Assembly: GCA_021792615.1 (NCBI GenBank)
Contig: JAJYUJ010000006.1
Coordinates: 21,195-85,194 of the forward strand
Source of the DNA: a bacterium
GTDB taxonomy: Bacteria > JAMCPX01
Reading direction: 5' to 3'
Length of the DNA stretch: 64,000 nucleotides
Below the pieces are notes generated by a model. That model was not told where the DNA came from, made no database searches, and worked only from the letters and a program-made list of their open reading frames with translations. Below are positions 25,142-33,004 of this stretch, in pieces. The first letter of the stretch is position 1. The number at the start of each line of letters is the position of its first letter. The position numbers and the translations under genes were made by a program.

Positions 25142-26911
25142 TCATAGAAACGCCTTTTTAGGGTCGAACAGCCGCATGGTAACGAGCGTCTCCTGCGATG
25201 GATACGCTACGGGTTTCAGATTGCTCGCTATGCCCACATTCCATCCGGTCTTTTCCTTAACAGCCCTCACGTGTGCATCGATGTCCATACCGGGCTTTTG
25301 CGGATACCGGGTAAAAACAAATTCGTTCTTTTCGTCTTTTTCGAATACCCCCATATCCGTTACCAGCGTACTCACCTTTTTGCCGGGTCCCGTTATATAA
25401 GACACCCTGTCGACAAAACGCATCTGGTTCAACGGACACACAACGATGGTTTCCTGCGCCCCCGCAGTAACATCGTTCCCGCCGCCGGACCCGACCAGGA
25501 ATATGCCGTCACCGACCCTCGTCGAATTGATATTGCCGAACCTGTCGACCTGGCCTGCCCCGATGATACCGATTGTTTTGTTTGAATAACCCCCGACCAT
25601 CAAGCCGAGTGCATCGAATGCGCTCGTCAGCATTTTACACGTCGGTATGTTCGCAAAATTAAAAATAAAAGGATTCCCTGGCCGCGGGTAATACCCGTAG
25701 AAACCTACCTCTGCTATGAGCTCCACATCGACCTTCTCCTGTTTCAACTTCACGGCGGACAGCCATGCCGCGATGTTCGAGTTCCCGATTCCCGCGAGCA
25801 CGGCCCTGTATGATTTGTCGCGTATTTTCTCTTCAAGGACAACCGATGCCATTGCGGTCATGAGCTCATTTTTCGACGGCTGGTCCGATGGAGATATGGT
25901 GTCCTGAACATCCTTGATCTCATCGGCCCATGAAAGGGGTTTTGCCTTTCCTTTCAGATACAGCTGCTTTTGACTGCCGAGCTTATGAAGATACCCGTCA
26001 TGGTCCTGTACTCCCGTTATCCAGTCGTGGATCCACGTATCGAGGGTGTCCAGGGATTTTGCCGCTTCCCTGAACCCGAGTATAAAATCATAATCTTCGC
26101 TGTACCCGTCAAACTCGGAAAACCCGCTTTCTGCCATACCGCTGGGATGTGAGCCGAACTCCATAGGTACAACCGCCTTTACGAGGTACGACGGCAGCTT
26201 TGAAAGGTGGGAATATTTGCGTATAACGTCCTCATCGACGATATGCTCTGCCGAAAGAATCACGCCGTTGCGGCTTGCATAGGCGCCATAGAACTCCTCT
26301 GCATAGGGCGGTGTGAATATCGCATGACCCGATTTGTCCGCAACAAAGGCATGATACAGGGAAATATCCGGGTTCACGGCTTTCAGCGCACCTATCTCTT
26401 TCGACGGCTCGAACGGCATCGGTATTCTTTTGAAACTGCCGGCGTTTTCTGTCTCCATGGTGCTGTCCATAATGGAGTTTACCGGTAAAAAGCCGACCCC
26501 CAGTGCACCTGCCATAAGCCTGAGCGTAAATGCAAGAATACTCCAATTCTCGATGTCCACCTGCTTGTTCAGATAGAGGTTTTGAACGACGATGTTCGGG
26601 GTCGGAGACGGATAGGGATCCCCGGCGTACGTTGTTATGACCTTTTTTACCATGCCGAGATGCATCATAACGATAATGTGGTTGATGGCACCAAGGGTTA
26701 TTATGTCAAACCCAGGTTTTGTCTTATAAAACTGCCGGATCAGTTCATAGGAAAGTCCGTACGGAATGCTGTTCGTTATACCGATATGGATTGCCATACC
26801 GGGTTTGATGAAATTTCTTATCGCTGCATCCGCACTCATTATCTTGTCCGTGCCGTCTTCCTTCGGAAGACTCGTGAAAGATTCAAGTACATTTTTAACG
26901 AATTTGTCCAT
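25142..26911 (-). CDS. Fused family I CoA-transferase (glutaconate CoA-transferase-like)
   Basis: A 589-residue protein in which an alpha-type half (about 20-310; 'IRNFIKPGMAIHIGITNSIPYG...IITLGAINHI') is joined to a beta-type half (about 345-589). The likely catalytic Glu is E401 in 'LIAEVGFYGYYPRPGNPF', and the glycine loop 'FLVGSGGGNDVTAGA' follows. GctA and GctB are usually separate genes; here they are fused. The reaction should be transfer of CoA between an acyl-CoA and a carboxylic acid, as in acid fermentation or aromatic-acid degradation, but the substrate is not identifiable. It lies 72 bp after coaE on the same strand. 'Acetyl-CoA hydrolase/transferase' is an alternative label. Confidence 0.82.
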   Translation of the reverse strand: MDKFVKNVLESFTSLPKEDGTDKIMSADAAIRNFIKPGMAIHIGITNSIPYGLSYELIRQFYKTKPGFDIITLGAINHIIVMMHLGMVKKVITTYAGDPYPSPTPNIVVQNLYLNKQVDIENWSILAFTLRLMAGALGVGFLPVNSIMDSTMETENAGSFKRIPMPFEPSKEIGALKAVNPDISLYHAFVADKSGHAIFTPPYAEEFYGAYASRNGVILSAEHIVDEDVIRKYSHLSKLPSYLVKAVVPMEFGSHPSGMAESGFSEFDGYSEDYDFILGFREAAKSLDTLDTWIHDWITGVQDHDGYLHKLGSQKQLYLKGKAKPLSWADEIKDVQDTISPSDQPSKNELMTAMASVVLEEKIRDKSYRAVLAGIGNSNIAAWLSAVKLKQEKVDVELIAEVGFYGYYPRPGNPFIFNFANIPTCKMLTSAFDALGLMVGGYSNKTIGIIGAGQVDRFGNINSTRVGDGIFLVGSGGGNDVTAGAQETIVVCPLNQMRFVDRVSYITGPGKKVSTLVTDMGVFEKDEKNEFVFTRYPQKPGMDIDAHVRAVKEKTGWNVGIASNLKPVAYPSQETLVTMRLFDPKKAFL

Positions 26912-26983
26912 GATACTTCTCTCCTTGACTATTGTATGTATCTGATCAGACTTGTTCCCGTAGAAGCAGTTTCCCGGCAGCCC

Positions 26984-27586
26984 CTAACCTTTTTGACGCG
27001 TGATCGTGTTCCAGATATCTTCTGCCTGCTTTTTTGTTTGTTCCGTACCGGAGGAATTGTCTATGATAAAGTCTGCTTTTTTTTGTTTTTCCTCGATAGG
27101 CATTTGGGCACGGATCCTTTCGAGTATGTGTTCATACGGCATCTCCGGTGTCCTGCTCTGTATACGCTTTATCTGGGCATCCCGGCTGCAAACGACAACA
27201 ATGACGGGACGTAACCAGCTGTCCGCACCCGATTCAAACAGCAGCGGCACATCAAGGATAATGATGCCTTCCTTATCTTTCCTGAGATTGATTTCATCCC
27301 GGATTTTCTCAAACACGTAGGGATGAATAAGCTGCTCAAGCCATCTTCTCTCTGTTGAGTCGCTAAATATGATCTCTGCTATCTTTTGCCGGTCGGCTTC
27401 AAGATCGTTGTTCAGTATTTTTTTCCCATACCTGTTTACGACCTGATCATACCCCGGCATACCTTTTGATAAGTATGTCCTGGCGATCTCGTCAGAATCG
27501 ATGACAACAGCCCCGAGCGATTCGAATATACGGGCAACCGTGGATTTGCCTGTACCTATTCCGCCTGTCAATCCGACAATTTTCAT
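26984..27586 (-). CDS. coaE: Dephospho-CoA kinase
   Basis: A 200-residue P-loop kinase for the last step of coenzyme A synthesis. The Walker A is 'GLTGGIGTGKST' (GGIGTGKST at 8-16). 'VIDSDEIAR' follows with the conserved Asp, then 'HPYVFEKI', 'PLLFESGAD' (the substrate-lid region) and 'R.Q..ee+...ADFIIDNSG' near the end. The length is typical. It is directly upstream of a CoA-transferase gene on the same strand, although CoaE is a housekeeping enzyme and the link may be coincidental. Confidence 0.96.
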   Translation of the reverse strand: MKIVGLTGGIGTGKSTVARIFESLGAVVIDSDEIARTYLSKGMPGYDQVVNRYGKKILNNDLEADRQKIAEIIFSDSTERRWLEQLIHPYVFEKIRDEINLRKDKEGIIILDVPLLFESGADSWLRPVIVVVCSRDAQIKRIQSRTPEMPYEHILERIRAQMPIEEKQKKADFIIDNSSGTEQTKKQAEDIWNTITRQKG

Positions 27587-27718
27587 GGCACGAACTTATG
27601 TTAAATTGACATATATGTCAAGAATATGAAGAGGATGGAAACAGAGGGTACCGTTAGCAAGGGGTAAAGAAATAAGAGTGAGGAGCGGACAATGATGGTC
27701 CGAGGGGACAAGAAAAAG

Positions 27719-27763
27719 AGTCCAGAGTCAGGATTTTTTACCCGGCATTCCTGACTCCGGACT
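27719..27763 (-). terminator. Intrinsic terminator downstream of amt
   Basis: Arms AGTCCAGAGTCAGGA (27719-27733) and TCCTGACTCCGGACT (27749-27763) pair over 15 bp with one G-T type mismatch and a 15-nt loop. On the minus strand the stem is followed by CTTTTTCTTG. It lies 12 bp after the amt stop. Confidence 0.8.
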
Positions 27764-27774
27764 GCGAAACCATC

Positions 27775-29091
27775 TTACATATTGTATCCTTCTTCGCCAT
27801 GCTGGGTGATATCAAGTCCCATGACCTCTTCTTCCTGGGTAACCCTCAATCCCATGGTCCAATCCAGCACCTTCAGAATGATAAATGTTACTACAAAGCC
27901 GTACACAATGGTAGCTGCGACAGCGATAAACTGTACCAGTAATTGTTTCGGATTGCCGTAAAACAGTCCGTTTGCACCGCCGGCATTAATGGCAACGCTT
28001 GCAAAAAGTCCTGTCGCAAGCGCCCCAAACGTACCGCCGACACCATGCACACCGACAACGTCCAGCGCATCATCGTAGCCTAACTTCGGCTTCAAGCTTA
28101 CGGCATAGTAGCACAGCATACCGGCAATAAAGCCTATAATGATGGCCGGTATGGGCCCTACATACCCGGATGCAGGTGTAATTGCGACGAGCCCTGCCAC
28201 AGCACCACTCGCTGCGCCAAGCATGGTCGGTTTTCCGCTCTTTTTCCATTCTGCAGCAAGCCATCCGAGTGTTGCTGCTGCTGCAGCTATGTTCGTTACG
28301 ACAAATGCGGACCCCGCAAGTGCACCGGCAGAAAGGGCACTGCCTGCATTGAACCCGAACCATCCGAACCACAGCAGCGATGCACCGATAACCGTCATGG
28401 TAAGATTGTGGGGCGGGTTGTGTTCTTTACCATAGTTGTGCCGTTTACCGATGATAAGAACAGCGGCAAGCGCGGATATTGCAGAGCTTATGTGGACGAC
28501 GGTACCGCCTGCGAAATCAAGCGCTCCAAGGTTGTGTATCCATCCTCCGGTGCCCCATACCCAGTGGGCAATGGGATCATAAACCAGGGTGGCCCATAAA
28601 ATGATAAATACCAGAAAGGTCTTAAATTTCATTCGTTCGGCAAAGGCACCCGTGATCAGCCCGGGCGTTATTACGGCAAACATCATCTGGAACATCATAA
28701 ATACCTCATGAGGTATTGTAGGAGCGTAATTGGGGTTTGGTGCAAACCCGACATGGTTAAGCCCGAACCATTTCAGGCTTCCTATAATCCCATGGATGTC
28801 CGGACCGAAGGAAAGGCTGTAACCCCATAAAACCCATTGGATACTAATAACCGCAAGGAGAATAAAGCTCTGCATGATTGTTGCAAGCACATTCTTTTTT
28901 CTGACCATACCACCGTAAAACAATGCAAGCCCCGGTGTCATCAGCATGACCAGTGCCGTTGCAATAAGCACGAACGCGGTATCCCCTGCACTAACCCTGT
29001 TCACTGCAGTTCCGGTTGCGTCAGCGTTCGCTATTGCAGGCGTGAGCAGAGTCATAAGGAATAAAGGTGTTTTTGCCATATATTTTTTCAT
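27775..29091 (-). CDS. amt: Ammonium transporter Amt, copy 1
   Basis: A 438-residue AmtB-type channel. A signal-like first segment (KTPLFLMTLLTPAIANA) is followed by eleven membrane helices. Key elements are 'ALFYGGMVRKKNVLATIMQSF', 'YDPIAHWVWGTGGW' (the conserved Asp and first pore His) and 'DVVGVHGVGGTFGALATGLFA' (the second pore His). The C-terminus ends with 'GLDITQHGEEGYNM', the usual cytoplasmic tail that contacts PII. A sigma-54 type promoter is at 29133-29148, and an AGAGGAG Shine-Dalgarno precedes the ATG. No glnK/glnB follows. A second Amt, about 75% alike by eye, lies two genes upstream. Confidence 0.97.
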   Translation of the reverse strand: MKKYMAKTPLFLMTLLTPAIANADATGTAVNRVSAGDTAFVLIATALVMLMTPGLALFYGGMVRKKNVLATIMQSFILLAVISIQWVLWGYSLSFGPDIHGIIGSLKWFGLNHVGFAPNPNYAPTIPHEVFMMFQMMFAVITPGLITGAFAERMKFKTFLVFIILWATLVYDPIAHWVWGTGGWIHNLGALDFAGGTVVHISSAISALAAVLIIGKRHNYGKEHNPPHNLTMTVIGASLLWFGWFGFNAGSALSAGALAGSAFVVTNIAAAAATLGWLAAEWKKSGKPTMLGAASGAVAGLVAITPASGYVGPIPAIIIGFIAGMLCYYAVSLKPKLGYDDALDVVGVHGVGGTFGALATGLFASVAINAGGANGLFYGNPKQLLVQFIAVAATIVYGFVVTFIILKVLDWTMGLRVTQEEEVMGLDITQHGEEGYNM

Positions 29092-29132
29092 TTTTTCTCC
29101 TCTAACGATCTTAAGAGTACAAAATTGTAATG

Positions 29133-29148
29133 AGCAGTTTATATGCCA
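29133..29148 (-). promoter_or_regulatory. Sigma-54 (-24/-12) promoter of amt copy 1
   Basis: The minus strand reads TGGCATATAAACTGCT: GG and GC are separated by exactly 10 nt, as required for RpoN promoters. The -12 element is about 42 nt upstream of the amt ATG. A palindromic ACAATTTTGT lies 22 bp upstream (29171-29180) and another at 29119-29128. The same 10-mer is found before glnA. Read with the NifA-like activator gene nearby, this is strong context. Confidence 0.75.
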
Positions 29149-29238
29149 GCGCCCGTACGGTCATTCTATGACAATTTTGTTGCACTTAATCTACAAGTTT
29201 GTATGGCGGTAACATAAAAGGCCGGGAGAAAAAGGGGG

Positions 29239-29964
29239 TCAAAGGATTAAGCCGGAAAATGCGGTAAACACCTGCTTACTCGTTTTGTTCAACAGACCGC
29301 TATATTTTTTTGTATCTCCGAGTATCATGGAAACATCGATGCTCGTTTTCAAGGTATCCAACTCTGCTTTGTATTCATGAATCCATGCCTTTATATCCGC
29401 TTCTCTGGTCTCAATATGAAACTGCAGGCCATAGATAGTGTCTATTCTGAACGCCTGATTCGCATAGAGCTGCGAACCCGCAAGCACAACGGCGTCGCCG
29501 GGAAGATCAAAGGTGTCCCCATGCCATTGAAACACCTTCATGGTTGCAGGATTGCCTTTGGCAGCTTCAACTGAAGCAAAAAGACTGTCGTTTGGCGCCT
29601 GCGCTGTAAAATGTATATCATACCACCCGATCTCTTTTGTTCCGCCTTTGTATACCCTTCCGCCCAGTGCCTGGGCTACCATCTGGGAACCAAGGCATAT
29701 CCCGATAACCGGCAGTTTTGCGTCCCGCGCCTTCCTGATAAGCGAGAGTTCTTTTTCGATAAACGGATATTTATCTTGTTCATAAACACCCATGGGACCT
29801 CCGAGGATGATAAGAGCGCGGTAATCCGCTGCATCGTGCGGAATCCTGTCCTTCCACGTATCTATATAAATGTAGGGAATACCTCTGTCTGCCAGGACAT
29901 TTTGTATCGTGCCGAGTCCCTCAACGCTTATATGCCGTATGACTGCTACCGGTTTATTCATCAT
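29239..29964 (-). CDS. Class I glutamine amidotransferase-like protein
   Basis: A 241-residue GATase1 domain protein like the GMP-synthase amidotransferase subunit or YfeJ-type proteins. The triad is intact: nucleophile C90 in 'VIGICLGSQMVAQALGG', H183 and E185 in 'YGLQFHIET'. There is no second catalytic domain, so either it works with an unknown partner or it hydrolyses glutamine or gamma-glutamyl compounds by itself. It starts 2 bp after the amt copy 2 stop and precedes amt copy 1. It occupies the place usually taken by PII (glnK), which suggests a part in nitrogen assimilation; that is inference. Confidence 0.9.
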   Translation of the reverse strand: MMNKPVAVIRHISVEGLGTIQNVLADRGIPYIYIDTWKDRIPHDAADYRALIILGGPMGVYEQDKYPFIEKELSLIRKARDAKLPVIGICLGSQMVAQALGGRVYKGGTKEIGWYDIHFTAQAPNDSLFASVEAAKGNPATMKVFQWHGDTFDLPGDAVVLAGSQLYANQAFRIDTIYGLQFHIETREADIKAWIHEYKAELDTLKTSIDVSMILGDTKKYSGLLNKTSKQVFTAFSGLIL

Positions 29965-29966
29965 GG

Positions 29967-31286
29967 CTACATATTATATCCTTCTTCACCGTGCTGTGTT
30001 ACATCAAGTCCGGATATTTCATCTTCACGCGATACCCTGATGCCCATCGTTTTATCAAGCACCTTAAGGATTATTATGGTCAGGACAAAGCAGTATACTG
30101 CTATCACCAAAACAGCCATTACCTGTGTAAAGAACAGCTTATCGCCTCCGTAAAACAACCCGTTTGCACCTGCAGCGTTGACTGCTAAACTTGCAAAAAG
30201 TCCCGTTGCCAATACGCCCAATACACCGCCGACGCCATGAACACCGACAACATCAAGGGCATCATCATAACCAAATTTGAATTTTAAATTCACCGCATGG
30301 TAACATAAAGCTCCTGCTGCAAATCCGATAATGATAGCTGCAACCGGAGAAACGAACCCGGATGCAGGAGTAATCGTTGCAAGACCAGCAACAGCACCAC
30401 TTGCCGCACCCAGCATAGTAGGCTTTCCATTTTTGAGCCATTCAAAAACAACCCAGCCCAGTGTGCCTGCAGCCCCTGCAATATTGGTAACGACGAATGT
30501 TGATGTTGCCAGCGCACCTGCCGATAGGGCACTGCCTGCATTAAACCCGAACCATCCGAACCACAGCAATGCGGTACCGAGCATGGTCATGGTAAGGTTA
30601 TGCGGCATATACCGTGCTTTCCCATAATTATGCCTCTTGCCAATGACAAGGACAGCGGCAAGCGCGGATATACCGGAACTCAGATGAACGACCAGTCCCC
30701 CGGCAAAATCAAGGACGCCGAATGATTTTAACCAGCCGCCATTCCCCCAGACCCAGTGCGTTACCGGATCATAGACGATTGTCGACCATACGATGGTAAA
30801 TACCAAAAAGGTGCTGAACTTCATCCGCTCTGCAAATGCACCGGTTATCAGTCCGGGCGTTATAATTGCAAACATCATCTGGAATACCATAAATGCCTGA
30901 TGGGGAATGGTCGGTGCATAAACAGGATCAGGGGTAAGTCCTACATGGTTAAGGCCAAACCAGCTTAAACTGCCGATAATACCATGGATGTCGGGACCGA
31001 AAGAAAGGCTGTACCCCCAGAGGACCCATTGAATGCTGATCACCGCAAGGAGTATAAAACTGTGCATAATGGTAGCAAGGACGTTTTTTTTACGTACCAT
31101 ACCGCCGTAAAACAGAGCGAGCCCGGGTGTCATGAGCATGACGAGTGCTGCGGCTGCAAGTACAAACGCAGTATCTCCGGAATTTATTGTATGCGCGGTA
31201 TCGATGGTCCCCGATACATTTGCGAATGCAATTGACGGTATGGATACAACGATAAAACTCATGATCCCTGATAAAATTTTTTTCAT
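29967..31286 (-). CDS. amt: Ammonium transporter Amt, copy 2
   Basis: A 439-residue AmtB-type ammonium channel, paralogous to copy 1. The signal-like first helix is 'MKKILSGIMSFIVVSIPSIAFA', followed by 'ALFYGGMVRKKNVLATIMHSF', 'YDPVTHWVWGNGGW' and 'DVVGVHGVGGVLGVLATGLFA', ending 'GLDVTQHGEEGYNM'. The start at 31286 was chosen because a strong GGGGGAG lies just upstream; the longer frame to 31334 adds a charged peptide. It is the first gene after the terminator that follows glnA, and it is translationally coupled to the amidotransferase gene (2 bp gap). Two differing Amt proteins may serve different affinities or one may be a sensor. Confidence 0.97.
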   Translation of the reverse strand: MKKILSGIMSFIVVSIPSIAFANVSGTIDTAHTINSGDTAFVLAAAALVMLMTPGLALFYGGMVRKKNVLATIMHSFILLAVISIQWVLWGYSLSFGPDIHGIIGSLSWFGLNHVGLTPDPVYAPTIPHQAFMVFQMMFAIITPGLITGAFAERMKFSTFLVFTIVWSTIVYDPVTHWVWGNGGWLKSFGVLDFAGGLVVHLSSGISALAAVLVIGKRHNYGKARYMPHNLTMTMLGTALLWFGWFGFNAGSALSAGALATSTFVVTNIAGAAGTLGWVVFEWLKNGKPTMLGAASGAVAGLATITPASGFVSPVAAIIIGFAAGALCYHAVNLKFKFGYDDALDVVGVHGVGGVLGVLATGLFASLAVNAAGANGLFYGGDKLFFTQVMAVLVIAVYCFVLTIIILKVLDKTMGIRVSREDEISGLDVTQHGEEGYNM

Positions 31287-31399
31287 CTCTCTCCCCCTTG
31301 TGCATTCACGGTCATCATCTCTTGATCTATTCATAGGGTGAAAAAGGCATAGATAGAGACTGACACGGTTTACAAATACTGTTCTTTTCTTATGGTAGA

Positions 31400-31421
31400 G
31401 GGGCGGTTCAGGAACCGCCCC
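31400..31421. terminator. Perfect hairpin between glnA and amt copy 2
   Basis: Ten-base-pair arms GGGGCGGTTC and GAACCGCCCC with a 2-nt loop (AG), flanked by a further A-T pair, lie 18 bp after the glnA stop. The U-tract is poor (CTACCATAAG) on the minus strand, so it may attenuate or terminate glnA transcription or act as a processing site between glnA and amt. Confidence 0.7.
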
Positions 31422-31439
31422 TTTCTTACAAACGCTAAT

Positions 31440-32852
31440 TTATGCGTCGAAATATAAACTAAACTCCAGCGGAACCGGTCTCAGTTTAACCGGGTTAACC
31501 TCTGCTTTGGTTTTATATTCGATCCATGTTTCAATAACATCAGACGTGAACACATCGCCTTTCAGCAGGAATTCGTGGTCCTTCTTCAATGCATTGAGTG
31601 CTTCTTCGAGGCTGCCGGGTGTGCTCGGTACATTCTTCAATTCCTCGGGTGAAAGCCCGTAGATATCCTTATCGAGCGGCTCACCGGGCTTGATCTTGTT
31701 CTGGATACCGTCAAGACCCGCCATGAGCATGGCTGAAAATGCAAGGTAACTGTTGGATGCCGGGTCCGGGAACCGTACCTCTATTCTCTTTGATTTCGGA
31801 CTCGGTGAGTACATCGGTATTCTGATGGAGGCCGACCTGTTCCTGCTCGAGTAAGCGAGGTTTACCGGTGCCTCAAACCCCGGGACAAGTCTCCGGTAAG
31901 AATTCGTGGTCGGGTTGGTAAATGCACAGATTGCCGCCGCATGTTTGAGTATGCCGCCGATATAATGCATCGCAAGCTCACTCATGCCGCCGTATCCGTT
32001 TCCTGCAAACAAGGGCTTGCCGCCTTTCCAGATGCTCTGGTGCGTGTGCATACCCGATCCGTTGTCTCCGAAGAGGGGCTTGGGCATAAATGTTGCCGTT
32101 TTACCATTTTTGTGTGCGATGTTCTTGACGACATGCTTATACCACATGACACTGTCACCCATGCGCAACAAGGAATCGAATACCATGTCTATTTCCGCCT
32201 GTCCGCCTGTTGCAACCTCATGGTGATGCTTTTCTATCTTCAGTCCTACATTCTCCATTGCTGTTACAATCTCGCTCCTGATGTCCGTCTGTGAGTCGGT
32301 CGGGGATACGGGGAAATAACCTTCCTTATACCGCGGCTTGTAACCGAGGTTCGGGTTCTCTATCCTGCCGGTGTTCCACTGTCCTTCCACCGAGTCTATA
32401 GAGTAATATCCCTCGTTAACGCTCTGGCTGTATCGTATGTCATCGAATATAAAAAACTCCAGCTCCGGACCAAAATAAGCTATGTCACCAATGCCTGTTG
32501 ATTTTAAATAATTCTCTGCCTTTCTGGCTATATTTCTCGGATCCCTTGTATAATATTCCTTTGTTATCGGGTCCTGTATGTTGCAGATGATGCTGATCGT
32601 CGGTTCCTGCATAAAAGGGTCGACCATAGCGGTTGATGCGTCCGGTATAACGAGCATATCACTTGCGTGAATCGGCTGCCATCCCCTGATACTGCTGCCG
32701 TCGAAACCCAGACCTTCTTCAAAAATATCCTCATTTAATTCGTGTACCGGTGCCGTAAAATGCTGCCATGTCCCGATGAAGTCCAGGAACTTCATGTCTA
32801 CATAACGTATCTTCTTCTCCTCGATAAGCTTTAAAACATCTTTTGGTGTCAT
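31440..32852 (-). CDS. glnA: Glutamine synthetase type I
   Basis: A 470-residue GSI. The beta-grasp N-terminus has '[16 protein letters not shown]' and the Asp-loop region '[10 protein letters not shown]'. Metal and ATP sites are seen in '[13 protein letters not shown]', '[18 protein letters not shown]' and '[19 protein letters not shown]'. The adenylylation Tyr is Y398 in '[11 protein letters not shown]', so it belongs to the GSI-beta class regulated by GlnE. The start is at 32852, with GAGGAGG immediately upstream; the longer frame was rejected. A sigma-54 promoter (32884-32899) and a NifA-like activator gene lie directly upstream. The enzyme makes glutamine from glutamate and ammonia supplied by the Amt channels. 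Confidence 0.98.
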   Translation of the reverse strand: MTPKDVLKLIEEKKIRYVDMKFLDFIGTWQHFTAPVHELNEDIFEEGLGFDGSSIRGWQPIHASDMLVIPDASTAMVDPFMQEPTISIICNIQDPITKEYYTRDPRNIARKAENYLKSTGIGDIAYFGPELEFFIFDDIRYSQSVNEGYYSIDSVEGQWNTGRIENPNLGYKPRYKEGYFPVSPTDSQTDIRSEIVTAMENVGLKIEKHHHEVATGGQAEIDMVFDSLLRMGDSVMWYKHVVKNIAHKNGKTATFMPKPLFGDNGSGMHTHQSIWKGGKPLFAGNGYGGMSELAMHYIGGILKHAAAICAFTNPTTNSYRRLVPGFEAPVNLAYSSRNRSASIRIPMYSPSPKSKRIEVRFPDPASNSYLAFSAMLMAGLDGIQNKIKPGEPLDKDIYGLSPEELKNVPSTPGSLEEALNALKKDHEFLLKGDVFTSDVIETWIEYKTKAEVNPVKLRPVPLEFSLYFDA

Positions 32853-32883
32853 AGTACCTCCTCTTTTTTTATACAAATTTTAA

Positions 32884-32899
32884 TGCACATAACATGCCA
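32884..32899 (-). promoter_or_regulatory. Sigma-54 (-24/-12) promoter of glnA
   Basis: The minus strand reads TGGCATGTTATGTGCA with GG and GC exactly 10 nt apart. The -12 element is about 32 nt upstream of the glnA ATG. It shares TGGCAT and the TGC element with the amt copy 1 promoter. The gene immediately upstream codes for a sigma-54 activator. Confidence 0.8.
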
Positions 32900-32947
32900 T
32901 TTCCCGGTGTCAACAATAATATCCGGCTAACGCGATAAAATACATTT

Positions 32948-32994
32948 TTGTTACAATATAACAACAATTTTGTACATATACAACATTATTGTTG
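32948..32994. promoter_or_regulatory. Inverted repeats between glnA and the activator gene (possible enhancer)
   Basis: Three overlapping dyads fall in 47 bp: TTGTTA/TAACAA (32948-32953 with 32959-32964), TTGTA/TACAA (32970-32974 with 32979-32983) and CAACAAT/ATTGTTG (32962-32968 with 32988-32994). The palindromic ACAATTTTGT at 32964-32973 also occurs upstream of amt copy 1. They lie about 50-110 bp upstream of the -24 box, where an enhancer-binding protein would sit. They do not match the strict NifA site TGT-N10-ACA. Confidence 0.5.
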
Positions 32995-33004
32995 CTTTAC
33001 TGTA

